Shown here piece by piece: positions 12,301 to 24,732 of a stretch of 64,000 bases of DNA. The DNA lies in NCBI GenBank assembly GCA_023374045.1, contig CM041777.1, positions 102,564,046 to 102,628,045 on the forward strand, read 5' to 3'. The stretch comes from Limonium bicolor. Lineage: Eukaryota > Streptophyta > Magnoliopsida > Caryophyllales > Plumbaginaceae. The translations under genes and the position numbers were made by a program. Every line of letters begins with the position of its first letter. The first letter of the stretch is position 1. A model generated the notes under the pieces. The model saw only the letters and a list, made by a program, of their open reading frames with translations. It was not told the origin of the DNA and searched no databases.

Positions 12301-13294
12301 TAGTAGTTAGAATTTATAGAAGGTTTATAAATAGGAATTTGATACTTAAAACCTTTGAACCTTTTATTAGAAAACTAGGTTACATAAGATATTATATTGA
12401 TATACTTTACGGTAATGGGAAATAATGATAGGTTATTTGAATATAAAATATGAGAATTTTCATATAATTAACAATTTCGCTTACGAACCAGAATTTAATT
12501 CTTTGATAAATACTACTCTATGTAGATATATTGTCCATCCTAAATACAATAAAGGAAATTAATTTATTAAGTTATTCCTTTGAAACCTTAGGTTTTGTGA
12601 AACAATTTAAAACGTATTTAAGGCTTAAGTTTATTGAAGTTTAGTACAAAAGGATTATACATAGTCTATAGAGTGAATGGGTGTAAAAATAAAATATTTA
12701 GGAGATTAAAGGTAAGTAAGGATACATAAAAGGTTATATTTAAACACCTTATTATATAGGTAATAATTAAGCAAATAATGTACCTTGTGAATACTAAATG
12801 TAAGAGTTCGATAAGTCTAAGTTAACTATAATATAGTTGTTTCAAGATGAAAAGTAATTTAACATCTTATGTCAAGATTATTAGCTGGATGTAATAAAAA
12901 GTCTTTCTGGACTAAAGATAAGATAAATGAGTTAGTAACTCAATTAGGTTATGATATAATGTAAACACATTTGTGTTATAAAGGTCTCAAAAGTCTTGAA
13001 TGTGAGGATTGTGGTTAAATATGAATAAAGTGGATAGGAGTGGTCAGTTAGCAGGTGTTAATAAGATACATTCCTTGATCTTACCACCTTGGGCTATACA
13101 ACGTTCTCAGATAACTCAAAGATTATACATAACACATAAGTGAGGGCTTAAAAGACAATTGAGACTTTGGAATAAGAGTAAGGAGTTTATTTAAGCTTAA
13201 CTTAGGCTACAAGTGATTGATGATAGACTACCTTTAATATTCTTCAGAGTACTGTTGATTGTTTGTGCAAGTTGACTAGAACTGCTACAGCGTA

Positions 13295-13430
13295 CCCAGG
13301 TACGATTTCTAGTCTCAGCTTGTTGTGTTTTGGACTTTATGGAATATTTTGTACGATTTCTCGTACTCAGCTTGTTGTGTTTTGGACTCTATGGAATGTT
13401 TTGTACGATTTCTCGTAATCCGATATTTTT
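13295..13430. repeat. Tandem repeat, about 55-60 bp x 2.5, in LTR B
   Basis: TACGATTTCT followed by a CAGCTTGTTGTGTTTTGGAC block occurs twice, with a third partial copy. Confidence 0.75.
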
Positions 13431-13784
13431 GCTGATTGACTTGTGGAATGTTTTGGAAAACGCTAACTGACTTTAAGAGGAATTTCTAAAAAGAATTGGT
13501 TGTTTGACTAACCCAGCTTGTGTGACTAACTGAGCCTTGGATGTGAAACTCACTTGGGCATTGGTTCCTTCTATTTGGTTGTTCCGTTAGACATTGGCTG
13601 CTTAGGGTTTACGCTTCTGCACTCTGTAGGACTGAGTGTTTTGGTATTGCTCTGGGTAGTTGGTGATCTAGTGGGAATTTGGAAAAAAGGTCGATCTTGG
13701 AAATCTTTCTTTTGACTCTGGATATCATTTCATCCATGAGCTGGTTCTTGATGTTTCGACGTGCGCACGTCTTCAATGGTAACA

Positions 13785-14036
13785 GTGAGGGGCTGTATAT
13801 CCCCTGTCCCAGAAAGGGACGTGATAGACAGTGAGGGGCTGTATATCCCCTGTCCCAAGAAAGGACGTGATAGACAGTGAGGGGCTGTATATCCCCTGTC
13901 CTTAGTGGACGTGATAGACAGTGAGGGGCTGTATATCCCCTGTCCTTAGTGGACGTGGTAGACAGAGAGGGGCTGTATATCCCCTGTCCTTAGTGGACGT
14001 GGTTAACAGAGAGGGGCTGTATATCCCCTGTCCTAA
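13785..14036 (+). repeat. Minisatellite, 44-46 bp x 6, in LTR B
   Basis: Six copies start at 13785, 13831, 13877, 13921, 13965 and 14009. Each contains GAGGGGCTGTATATCCCCTG, whose GGGG and CCCC can pair as a hairpin stem, followed by a GGACGTG block. The first three copies are 46 bp or close variants, the later ones 44 bp. Confidence 0.9.
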
Positions 14037-14620
14037 TAGGATGTACTTGGCATTGGGGTTTATTCTACTCTTGGGTTTTTGGATTCTTCGTTATCTATCA
14101 ATCATTCCTACTCCTGGTGACTACTTGGTCTTTCTACTCCTAACTGGAACTTAATCTAACTAAGGCTTTGGACACTCACTAACTTACGGTGTGGTTTATT
14201 CTAACTTACTAACTTTACCTTTCTATTATTTATCTTTATCCTTAACTTGTTATCTTTGGTTTGGTGATTTTAAAGTGCCTTGTTTCCCCGTTTTTCTTTC
14301 AAGAGTTTGATTTCAAGTTACTGTTTATTTTGAAGAGTTATGTTTTATAAGTTTGTTTTTGGAGAATTGTACCAGTTCCATTCCAGGGAACTGACTCACC
14401 CCTCCCGGGGTGGGCTGCTTGGTTTCATCTTGCAGGTACAAATTGATTTACAGGTGGCCACGAAGAGCATGAGTGATTGGGATGGGATTAGGTTTATGGA
14501 GAGTGAATGTATTTTATTATTGTGTTGTTTATATTAAGTTTTCTCGAAGTTCAGACCGTAACTTAGTTAATTGTAATGGTTGTAATTGGTGAGGTTGGTA
14601 CCGGGTGTTTGGAGCCCGAT

Positions 14621-17600
14621 TGTAACACCCCTCTCCATAATCACGATATAATCCCTCACGTAGCAATAATTAAAACGTCTCACAACGGAAAAATAAATAA
14701 CAATTACAAATCTCGCTCGGGTGTCACCGGCCATTACTCGCCATGCGAGCAACGTAGCCAAACTACACCAACTTCCAAATAAACAAGCTGCTAACCGCAG
14801 TGATAACGAGAAACTCCTATACATCATACTAAATCCATAAATCATAAACATCGACAAGTGAGCGTCTACCCAATCCTGAAAAAACATAACCTCACCATAC
14901 GACCATACACCATCCTCATTGCTAAACCCAATGAACTCCATGTGTAACAAAAGCAAAACTCCAATTACCCTGTTCCTGCTCTTCATCTTCAACAATGATC
15001 ATCAACCTGAAATGGTGTAGTATCAGCGATAGACGCTGAGTATGCCGGGCCTGGACCCTAATGGTCACTTGTCATTTTAACCATCTTATTACTAGGTCGG
15101 TTTCATGCTTTACCATTTTACAGTTATAACAATACTGTAATAAACATGTATAATACACATATTCATCCATCCAAATATTCATAGATATTCAACCATCCAT
15201 CCAATCCACAATCATTTAATAACACAGTCCACAATTATATATCGAACGTATCGAACAATAACAGTATAATGTACAATGTACATTCGCCGTAGCGTACAGT
15301 GCTCATATTTAATTTACCTTAGCCTCGTAGGCTCCATCCAACCGTCAACACACAATAAAATAACCACAAGTATAACCAATGAACAACAAGCGAAACAACG
15401 AGAATAATAAACAAGTATTAAGTCTCGTCCATGGTATGTTCGCCACTGTATAAGTCTCAATTGTTTTAGTTGTTCAGTTATACCTAGTGACAATGTCTCG
15501 TTAAAACGACATTCTCTAGTTACCCATATATTATGGCGGGTCACCCACGGTAGTAGCCACTCCAACGGTAGAGTCTCCGACCAATGAGCCATTCTAGCTC
15601 ACGGAAATTTTCTTGATACTTACGGACCCGTACGGACATCCTGGTATCGTTTTGTGATCACAGCGCGCACCAAGAGCCACATCCTCTTGGCTTTACTTCC
15701 ATTCCATTAATTAGTTAATTATACCATCGCATCGCATTACCAAATTTTCTAACACAGCAGACTAGGGTCATTAGTCCAATCCGAGTTTGTAAACTCGGGA
15801 TCCAGTGTTAGATACGAGAGTGGCGTATAGAAAGGCCAATGCTCCGTATAAAAGTCTTGGATAATATATATGTTATTCCTAGTGCTACAACGTTTTACTG
15901 ACGTTCCTTATATTTCATATAAGATAGCACCATAGCCGCTAGTTCGTTTATATATAGGTTCATATTACTAACCAATACTGTTAACTCAACAACAGTAAAT
16001 AATAGCAGCTATAAATATACAGTTCATGCATAATTATCACATTCAGACAAACAATCTTATCACAGATCACACAGAGTCTGAACTGAGGAAGCCCTCAGAG
16101 ACAATCAGAGACACATAACAACATACAAGTTATATCAACCAAATCCGAGCCCAAGGAGCAACCTTAGGACAACTCGGATCAAACCCCTTTACATACCGTT
16201 CACCCTGATCGTATTACGGTGGAGTATGAATCAGCAAGATCCTATGCTCCGTGTAGTCCGCTAGCTTGTCAAGCGTCCTTGTCAGAAGTATAATCTAAAC
16301 GGTATTAAAACTATAAGTCAGTCTCCATGACTAACTACATCCGGTATTTCCGAATAATAAGTAACCCCGACAGTTCACCCCTATTTTCTACAGTTGTTTG
16401 TTACAGGTTTCTCTAAAACAGTCGGCTTTGTTACTTAAAACGCGTACGTCAAAACATTTCAACTGTTAAGTTTAATTCGTTACATTTCTTTTAATCTTAT
16501 CCACCATCTAGTTTAGGTACATAACCTATAGTTGCACGTATGCATGATTGTATTATATTATATTTTTGTATTGTATCACTTATTATATTGTATCATTCTC
16601 CCACCATCCCTATAATACAATGTATTGTATGATCCATTTATCTTTAGCAAATAATATTTGCATCCAAAAATTCATAACTTATAGTTCGTAACTATATTTT
16701 TTTTATATAACCACCACCATTAAATCATATGGTTTCCAACCAAAATATATATATCCACCTTATATACATTATTCTTGTGTATGTATATTTTTACCACGTA
16801 GGTAATTCTCATGAGTTTCATAAACTCTTATATTTTATGTTACATTTTATGATCTTTTATTAGATGATTATTCCCATTAGTTGTATTATATTATAACTTA
16901 TATTAAGATTATTATCCTAATATTATGTAACATTTTATGTTGTATAATTACAACTCCTAAGGTTTATTCCATAGACACCTTAGTTTATAAATCCCATTTA
17001 TTTATAGTTTGTCACATTCTTTGATGTGAATATCCTTACTCATATTAATTCCACCTAAACCATTAATTGTTATAACATTTATAACATTATAGACCTTAGT
17101 CTAAAATTCATTTTCCAACTTTATCAATTCGGTAAAGCCCTTGAATTTATTTAAATTCTATTTTGACTACATAACATTATGTAATGCTATTCCATATGCT
17201 AATATCTTTTGACATGATATTCTTATTTCCTTTAATTAATAACCTATGGTTTTTATACAAACTATTTATTATTGCCACATGGGCACCATATCAAAACCAT
17301 ATTCTTTTTCATAAACCATAGTTTCCTTTATCTACAAAATCACCCCTTAATTTATACCATGTTATATATTCCATTTAATATAACATTTCTAACTTAAAAA
17401 AGGGTATAACCTATGGTTATTTTTTTGTAAATTTCGAACAGCCCTTGTACTATTCTATAATTGCCATTTGGCCCTATTTATAACATATAGTTTTCCATAT
17501 CATTAAAACTATATTTTATACACATAACTTATTAAATTCTCTTAATAATTCTAAAAATCACCAAATTCCACCAAAGGGTTATAAATATCCTTATTAACCC

Positions 17601-20200
17601 ATATACTTTCGATATTTACCATTCCACCATCTATATTTCTCCAAAGTGTCATAATGACATAATAACTATATGTTATACATATATAGTTCATTTTAATTCC
17701 AAAAGCAACCCAATAAATTCCTAAAAATTCCTAATAGCCCATGGGTGTTTAAAATACCATTGTACACCCTTTATTTTTGGTAATAACATATTTACCACAT
17801 ATGTTATGAAAATATTACCATAAAATACATAACTTATTATAAAAGCTTAAATAAGTTATCTAACTTATCTAATTTGGTCAAAACCTACCATATAGTCAAG
17901 GTTGACCACCTTTAATATTTCCTTGACCACCAATTCCTTATAATTACGGTTTGCACCCAAACTTTCTAGAAATCACCATTTAACCCCAAAACTTAATATA
18001 ATCTTATAAACTTAATTTTAAATCCTTTTTAACTCTAATTTTCGGCCTTATTATAAACATTGGCTTGCAAAATAAATTACACATAAATGTCCCAAAATAC
18101 ATATAAATTTCGGCCTCACCACACACTTTTTATTTATTTACCAAACTTCCACATAATGTCTTAAATTTGACAATTATGCTTGTTTAATTAGTTATAAAAT
18201 TTATTAAACCATTCCTTAAACATTTTAAGGTCAAACAAGACCTTATTTTTCTCCTTCACTCACGGCAATTTAATTAGAATTGGTTTAAACATATTAACTT
18301 AGCAAAGTTAATGTTTAAGTGATTTATACCTTGATTTAACTTAGGTAGATCCTTGTTTGGATTCGCCACCTTAAGGAGAATTTCTCCAAAGCTTCTCTTA
18401 CATGTTTTCAAACAGAAAACAAGGCCTAGTTAGTCTCCAAGCAAGATCTAACCATAAGAAGTAATTTAAGTCATGAAAATCATGGATTTTTACCTTAGAT
18501 CTTCAAGCTTGATATAGATCTACTTCGGCCCTATTTTTCCAGAAAGAAAGAGTATCAAAACACTCTCAAGAACAAGGTATAAAACCGTGGGTGAATTAGC
18601 TTGGAAGATAGCTAAGTTTTACCTTGTTTAAGATGCCAAAAATGGTGTTTTTGGCTTGGATCTATCTACTCCTTGTAGATCTTGGTATACCAACTGAATC
18701 TACATGAAAAGGAGAAGAAAATAAGGCTAGGAAAAGTTTCACAGCCGAATTTGAAGGGAATCAAAAGATATGAGCTTAAAGCACATTTTTACCTTAAATG
18801 GTCAAGACTTGAACTTTCCTCCTTAGATCTGGTTATGGCCGAAACTAACACTTCCTTTAACCTCCAAAACACTCTACATAGATGTATAGAAAAGGTTGGA
18901 GTCTAGATCAATCGAAAAAGGAAAGAAAGATGAAGAAAATGGGCATTTTTATGCCTTAGGAGCTTACCTAGAGCTTGAGCTCCCTCCAATGGAGTTTGGA
19001 AACTTACCTACGGTTGAAGAGGAGCCAAAGAGAGAGTTTGGCCAGGAGTCCCACGTTTGGAATGGGACTAATGAATGAGAAAAATGACCTAGTTTTGGCT
19101 TAAAACACATTTTTTCTTATTTTATGTCTTTAATGTTTTGATGACTCACCCATTACTGATTTGTGTTGAATAATTGAAGCTCAATCAGTGGAGACAAGAG
19201 GAGGGGGCAGCCGTCCTTGATTGAGAGAGGTAGGGCATGATTGATTCCATTTTGAATCAAAAATGGAGCTTAAATGTTACTTTAAGCAATTAATGAATAA
19301 GTGACTCATCTCCCTTGTCTTCTTCTTGCTTGGTGTGCCGTGTAATAAGGAGGGAAGGAGGCTCCAACCGGCTGGCTTCATCACATGGGTAAGCAAGTGG
19401 AGACCACCTTTTTGTTTTATAAGGTAAAGTATGTCTTTTTTGTTATTTTATGTAAAAGTAAGGTGTATATTTAATTGTCACATGGGTCTTGTCTCTTGGT
19501 CTGTTAAGAGACTTAATTATCTGATTTTATGTAGTCCATTTCGTGGTCAATGGTAACATTGACCAACTTAGTCAATGTTGACCCAAACGGGCCCCACATT
19601 AGGGTTTTATTAATATTTTAATATTAAATTTGTAAAAATTCGTAAATTCTTGGAATTAAATTCCTAATATCATATAATATGATATTTTATTATTTTTAAA
19701 GGTAATTATAACCTTTTAGCCCTTTAAAACCAATTTAGAAGGCAATTACACAAAAACGTGCTTTAAGGAGTTTTAGTGCACATTTTGTGTCGCAAGGTGT
19801 TTCTGAGCTCTGTTTTCTTTGACAACGGTTTTTTTGTGTTCCTTACATGATATTTGATCATGGTATCCAATTTTACATCATTTAGAGGTCATTAGACCTT
19901 TAAGGTTTCTTAGAGCACATTTTTGCCCTTTTTGACCTTGAAGCACGAAAGTGCTTTTTCTTTGTGTTGGAGTGTTGCCCAACAATTATAATATGTTTAG
20001 TAATGTGTTAATATACTTAGGACAAATTTTTAGGTCCTAAGAAGTTCATTTGGGTATTTATTTACCCTTAACAGTCAAAGGGTGCAACATCTCGTTTTGT
20101 GTTGACCACTGTTGTTCTCAGTTGACTTTTAAGGCATGTTTAGGCCTTAATTAATGTAATTAAATATTTAATCCATGTTTAATAAGTTTGGGGTATTTCA
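14621..20200 (-). repeat. 3' LTR of element C, 5580 bp
   Basis: On the plus strand it starts TGTAACACCCC and ends GGGGTATTTCA. It is near-identical to 24733-30350. It is very long for a plant LTR and shows no gene of its own. Short open frames such as 18896-19078 recur in the other LTR only because the LTRs are copies. Confidence 0.93.
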
Positions 20201-20201
20201 A

Positions 20202-20218
20202 TCTACCCCCCTTAAAAA
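20202..20218 (-). other. Polypurine tract next to the 3' LTR of element C
   Basis: On the minus strand TTTTTAAGGGGGGTAGA directly precedes the LTR start TGAAATACCCC. Just upstream on the same strand is ACTTCGGGACGAAGTC, a short inverted repeat common before the purine tract of Del/Tekay-type elements. Confidence 0.85.
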
Positions 20219-20853
20219 GACTTCGTCCCGAAGTCTCTTAATCAAATAGGTAAGTATATAATGTATAACTACCCATTATTCCCATAATGTATATCTATGT
20301 GATATATCATTTACACACATCGTGTTGTGCCTATACAGCACATAGCCATCACTTTGTGGCGTTAGTTCAATCATATATGGATATAGGTGATCCATCAGCA
20401 CCATCATTTCCTATCAGTTCTACCAACCCTGACAACCTCCCTGAGGTGTCCATAATATTCCATTGTTCCAAATTCCATATCTAATGATTCATTTCGTATC
20501 TAGGCGATACCATATGTAATCATTCTATAAAGCAATATGAATGCATATCACAAATATCATACGAAAAGTGTCACACTCATGGTGTAAACACAACATTCAT
20601 ACAAGTATCTCGTAAGATACATACATACAAGTGTACATTACACACAAACAACCACTCAACGCACCCCGCGTACCAACCATAACCAACAAAACCAATTCAC
20701 TGTATGCCATGCATACAAAACAATTCACTGTATGCCATGCATACTAAACAAACAACCTTGTATGCCCTGCACACCACCAATTCTCTTTTTTTTGTATGCA
20801 ATGCATATCAAACAGCCAAAACTTAGTGCACACATGTGCACAGCCAAGAGGCT
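20219..20853 (-). other. Non-coding spacer between two purine tracts of element C
   Basis: About 635 bp of CA-rich sequence with a short repeat around TGTATGCCATGCATAC (20700-20820). A similar but shorter CA-rich spacer sits in the relic at 51776-52080. No open frame here is convincing. Confidence 0.6.
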
Positions 20854-21020
20854 CTACCCCCCTTAAAAAGGGTTACGCCCCCGTACCCCACAAGTATACA
20901 ACAACCGCTCAATAAGGAGCGCTGGATACTTGGCTCTCAAAGAGTTCACCAACTCGTGGGTTATCCTCATATTAGAGAGACGGGTATGACTCTAGCCCTT
21001 ATGGGCTCCACAATATATAA
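20854..21020 (-). pseudogene. Chromodomain-end remnant of gypsy Pol plus a second purine tract
   Basis: On the minus strand a stretch reading HELVNSLRAKYPALL (about 20925-20970) resembles the end of a chromovirus integrase chromodomain. The better-kept relic at 52140-52330 has WELEDSMRSKYPELF in the same place. A purine run TTTTTAAGGGGGGTAG follows at about 20854-20870. The upstream Pol is missing. Chromodomains direct integration to marked chromatin, but this piece is too short to work. Confidence 0.6.
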
Positions 21021-23128
21021 AGGGTGAGGCACCAACTATTTGTGCTCTCTTTAAGTTTGTTCTTATGGGCTCACTCGTTTCGTATGAGGCGTAGACCCAT
21101 GAACATAGGCTCAATTTGCCTATTTCCATTGCTGTGTGTCCTCTCATTTGGATCACTAGCAAACATGCGTGTGTCTTCTCTCACTGATATTCAGCTTGAG
21201 GTATAATGTGACATTGGCTACTGTTAGTACTTAGTGCTCTTGCACTCGTCTTGTAATACTAAGACGTACCAGCCTATATGTCCATAAAGATGATGTTTGT
21301 CATCCTTGTCTCCTGGTGGTTTGTTCCGGAGTAACACACTGTTGTAGTTCTTTTTTTTTTACACACTCTTGTTGATATCCACTTTATCTTTCTGCATTCC
21401 CACTAGATTAATAACTCACGAGTGCAATACCAAAACACTCAGTCATACAGAGTGCAGAGGCGTAAACGCTCAACAGCTAATATCTCGTGAGTCAAACAGA
21501 TAAGATGTGCGATTATCCTTTGAGTGGTACTTTCGAATCCATGTTCCTTGACCAAGGTTTCTGCTATCATATAGCTTTATCTTTTCTCCTTGCGTAGTCA
21601 CGCGTTTATATCCATATCATCTGGTAGATTTCCTCTGGATTGTAATAATTTACTCGATCCTTATGAGGATTCTACATGTTATCCGTCCATCTGAATTTTT
21701 TTTTGGTTCCTGTCCTTGTACTGTTTCCCTGTCTTCACTGTATACTGTCTACTGTTCTCTGTTGAAAGTTCTTGATTTCCTTAGCCCGTTGGTTTAACTG
21801 CGGCTCTTCTCGTCCATCTTCGAGGTAATCCGTCTTACTGTCCGTAGAATGGAGTTGACTACTTCTCGTGTTCCTAACACTACTTGTCTACTTGCATGGG
21901 GTACCGTACTGATACATTACTACTTACCTTACTAACTCATAAATAAGTCCGTCAGGCCCACATGCTCCTAACGGAGTGCGGTCGTCCCATGTCTCGTTTA
22001 GTAAACTGGTAATGTCTGTCACACGGTTGTTGTGAAGTATTCTGTTGTCAATCTCCCTTTGATGGATATCCTGTTTTCTTTTCTCTTCTTCTTCCCTTTT
22101 TTTTTGTTTAATAGTTCATGGTATCGGTTATCTGGTAATAAGTGCTATTGCCCCGGTGGCATCAGTAGTAATTCGTGTCATAAACCAGCGTTATTTAGCT
22201 CGGTGTAAGTAAAATCTGTGCTACATTTAGCAAACCCGGTTCTCCTAACTCGGTCTCACTGAGTACAATACATATTCCTTTTCTTCCTGTTTATCATGAT
22301 CATATCACCTCCATAGTTCATATTTGTTCCCTCATTCGTTTAATTGGATTTATTGCAGATTGCATAATAGTTTGAGCAACTTGGCTCTCCACTTCCCAAC
22401 CATCCTCACTGACGGTGGTGCATCTACAAAGGGTATGCTTGTCCATAAGGACTAAACATTTATCACTCGTAGTGATTAGCATTAAATGCGGGTATACACT
22501 GATGGTATTTGGCTACTAAGCCATGTCTGAAAATTCCTAAATGTTTAAACTGGTTTGGTTTACAATCTCAGTGGTTGTATAGTTTCTCCAGTTGCAGTGG
22601 TTGGACTAACGGTCCTTCCAAGGTTGTATAGGTTTCTAACCTCAAGGTTTGTATGAAAGAGTTTGAAAAGCATTGTTGTTTTTTTTACATATAATATAAG
22701 ACTAAAAAGTAGTAGTTGTTGCAGTTGCATTTGCAGTTGCTGTTGTTGTTGCTGTCGCTGCACTTGCTGTAGCAAGTGCGCAAGGCAGATGAAAATTTCA
22801 GTTGTTTTTTTGTCATAGCGCTTGCAATAGCAAGTGCGCCATGCAGGTGGAAATTTTGGTTCAGTAATCCCCTGTCTCATTGACTCTGTGTCGTCTAGTA
22901 TGGCTACATGATAATGTAAGCATAAACATCCTGTTCATATATATATCTCAAGGTTTAAAGCTTATAGGTACTGAGTACACACAACTAATCCCAAAGTCTT
23001 ACACAAAAGGCGAGTGGTCAATGACACACTCCCACATTCTTATAACATAGCTCCTTCTAACATCCAAGGTAAGCACACAACATAGGTAAACAAAGTCTTC
23101 CACCAGCGGTCTCATGGAGTTAGGGGAC
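21021..23128 (-). other. Non-coding middle of element C with an LTR-derived piece
   Basis: No pol homology is visible in any frame. At about 21401-21500 (minus strand) there is a stretch alike to LTR B near 13600-13680, sharing TCTGCACTCTGTA and GACTGAGTGTTTTGGTATTG. Around 22740-22850 the pair GCACTTGCT/AGCAAGTGC forms small inverted repeats next to a glutamine-rich low-complexity run. The region appears to be filled with LTR-like and unrelated DNA in place of pol. Confidence 0.6.
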
Positions 23129-24500
23129 TCATGCCCTATCTACTCCCTTGCCCTTCAGGGCTCCAGCATCAGTAGATGTCTGGCCATCCTGACCGCCTCG
23201 TGGTACTCCAGATCCTCCAGCTGAGGTCTTTTGAGTATTCTTTGGTGGCCTGTAATTACGGCTCTCAGGGTTCATCCAGCACTCGAATTCCCTATGGCTC
23301 TCTTTCTTGCAGCACCGATAGACAACTTTGCGGCCTTCGCAATCGACCCCAGGATGGTCTTTCCCACAACGCTTACAGTAAAAATGGCGCGGGGGCTGTC
23401 TGGTGCCTAATGGTAGTAATTAAGTTTAAGTTACAATCTGATGATTTAAAGGTTAAGGTCACAATTCAATTTAAGAGGTAGGTGTTCTCACCCTTAGAAT
23501 GCTGGGCCGGTCAACCAAAGGACGGGCTCTTTTCCCTTTGCTCCCTTGACCCTGCTGCCCTTTCTTTGGAAAGAATTTCCTATTTAAGGTTTCGGGTCAG
23601 CATTCCTAAGGTATTTAATATGATAAATAATCTGAAATGGAATAAGTCCTTACTTTCCCTTCTTTTGGCTTTCGCCTGGAGATGCTCCTCCACCCTCAGA
23701 CTCTCCCTCAGGGTTCTTCCTTTTCTTGGCCCCGAGAGTCTCTTCCCGAGTCTGGAGCATTAGCTCCGTCCTCGAGGCAGCCTCATAACACTCCTGGAAT
23801 CTCCTTGGTAAGTTCTCACGAAGTTAATTGGTAATGTAGTAAGTAACGAATTTTATGGCTTTCATGTTAGTACTTGGATGGTAGTGTAGAGGGTAGCACC
23901 CATCGCCATCTGAATGCGAAATAATAGTCCTCCCCGGAACTTCTCGACCTTCACGGTCTCTGAGTAATCCACACCGGGAAAGGAGTCCAGTGAACCAATG
24001 AATCGAGCGTAATACTCATCCACGGTCAGACCTCCTTGGGTCAGTGTCTCTGACTCCTGGCGCTTCTTCTGTTTGAGATGTGTTGGGTAGTACTTCCCTC
24101 TCAGCAACTCGACAAAGGCAGCCCACGAAAAGTCGGGCGTAGCCAGGTGATGGTCCTTGACCACTCTTCACCAAGTACTGGCTGCATCCTTCAGATGGAA
24201 GGCAGCAATGACGACCTTCTTGTCGTCAGGTACCTGTAAAGCTTCGTATGCTTTCTCATGTTCAACAATGTAACGCTCCAAAGCTACGGGGTCTGGTTCC
24301 CCAGAATATGTAGGTGGTCGGTTCTCGCTAACTGACTTCAGCCAGTTCGTTTCCCTGGGCTGTGGCGGGTGGACTGGTGCTCCTCCTATCTGAGTACCCA
24401 GCTGTGCAAGAACGGCTGCAACCGTCTCAGCAACTCCTGGAATGTCGGGGTCACCGCCTCCACCTCTTCCAGTACCACGCCCTCTAGTTCCACCAGACAT
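23129..24500 (-). pseudogene. Gag of element C, broken by a stop and three intron-like gaps
   Basis: It starts at ATG 24500 with a Gly/Arg-rich N-terminus. The retrotransposon gag domain follows, with NWLKSVSENRPPTYSG, then FVELLRGKYYPTHL and LTVDEYYARF. A TGA at 24168-24170 sits in a Trp-rich spot and ends the first frame. After 23873 coding pieces alternate with AT-rich gaps at 23815-23873, 23580-23653 and 23396-23491. Each gap begins GT and ends AG on the minus strand and, if removed, keeps the frame. The last piece (23395-23129) has a zinc knuckle CKRCGKDHPGVDC, one residue shorter than the usual spacing, and a second knuckle in which Tyr stands where the first Cys is expected. It would form the capsid and bind RNA if intact. 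Confidence 0.8.
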
Positions 24501-24716
24501 CTGTAGTACAGTATGTCACATAAATACTCGGTAAATTACCATACACAACCAATAGATATTAAGTTGCCTTAAGGCTAACCTGTCACGCAATTTGCGTTAC
24601 TAGACACAATATCTTTCTAAGACGAATCGTCTCGTACCTCCCAAATGTTTCCCATAATTTCCCAAGTCCTAAGCTCACTGTCTTAACCTATTATCTCGTC
24701 ATCAGAGCGGAGTACC

Positions 24717-24728
24717 GCTCTGATACCA
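24717..24728 (-). other. Primer-binding site of element C, tRNA-iMet
   Basis: TGGTATCAGAGC on the minus strand lies four bases (AAAG) after the 5' LTR end and fits initiator-Met tRNA. Confidence 0.9.
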
Positions 24729-24732
24729 CTTT

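Larger units (their letters stand above)
9179..14620 (+). repeat. Solo LTR B (Tekay-like Ty3/gypsy), left part
   Basis: It starts TGAAATACCCCTAAATT after GGTAT (9174-9178). Its end, GGGGTGTTACA, lies at 30404-30414 and is followed by GGTAT (30415-30419), so LTR B inserted into LTR A. With element C and one duplication removed, it is about 5.5 kb. It holds three tandem repeat blocks, a long AT-rich middle (about 10800-13200) in which no gene is seen, and a GGTACAAATTG-type block near 14435 similar to a block in LTR A near 31584. No open frame in it looks coding. Confidence 0.85.

Noticed and set aside
13785..14036. Regular repeat array resembling a CRISPR
   Set aside because: Whole units repeat without unique spacers, no cas genes exist, and it lies in a plant LTR.
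18896..19078. Open frame repeated at 29046-29249, looking like a conserved small protein
   Set aside because: The two copies lie at the same place in the two LTRs of element C, which are duplicates by mechanism, and the frame is antisense to the element. Repetition is not evidence of coding.
23482..23763. Plus-strand open frame of 93 codons
   Set aside because: It is antisense to the gag of element C, which explains the open frame.
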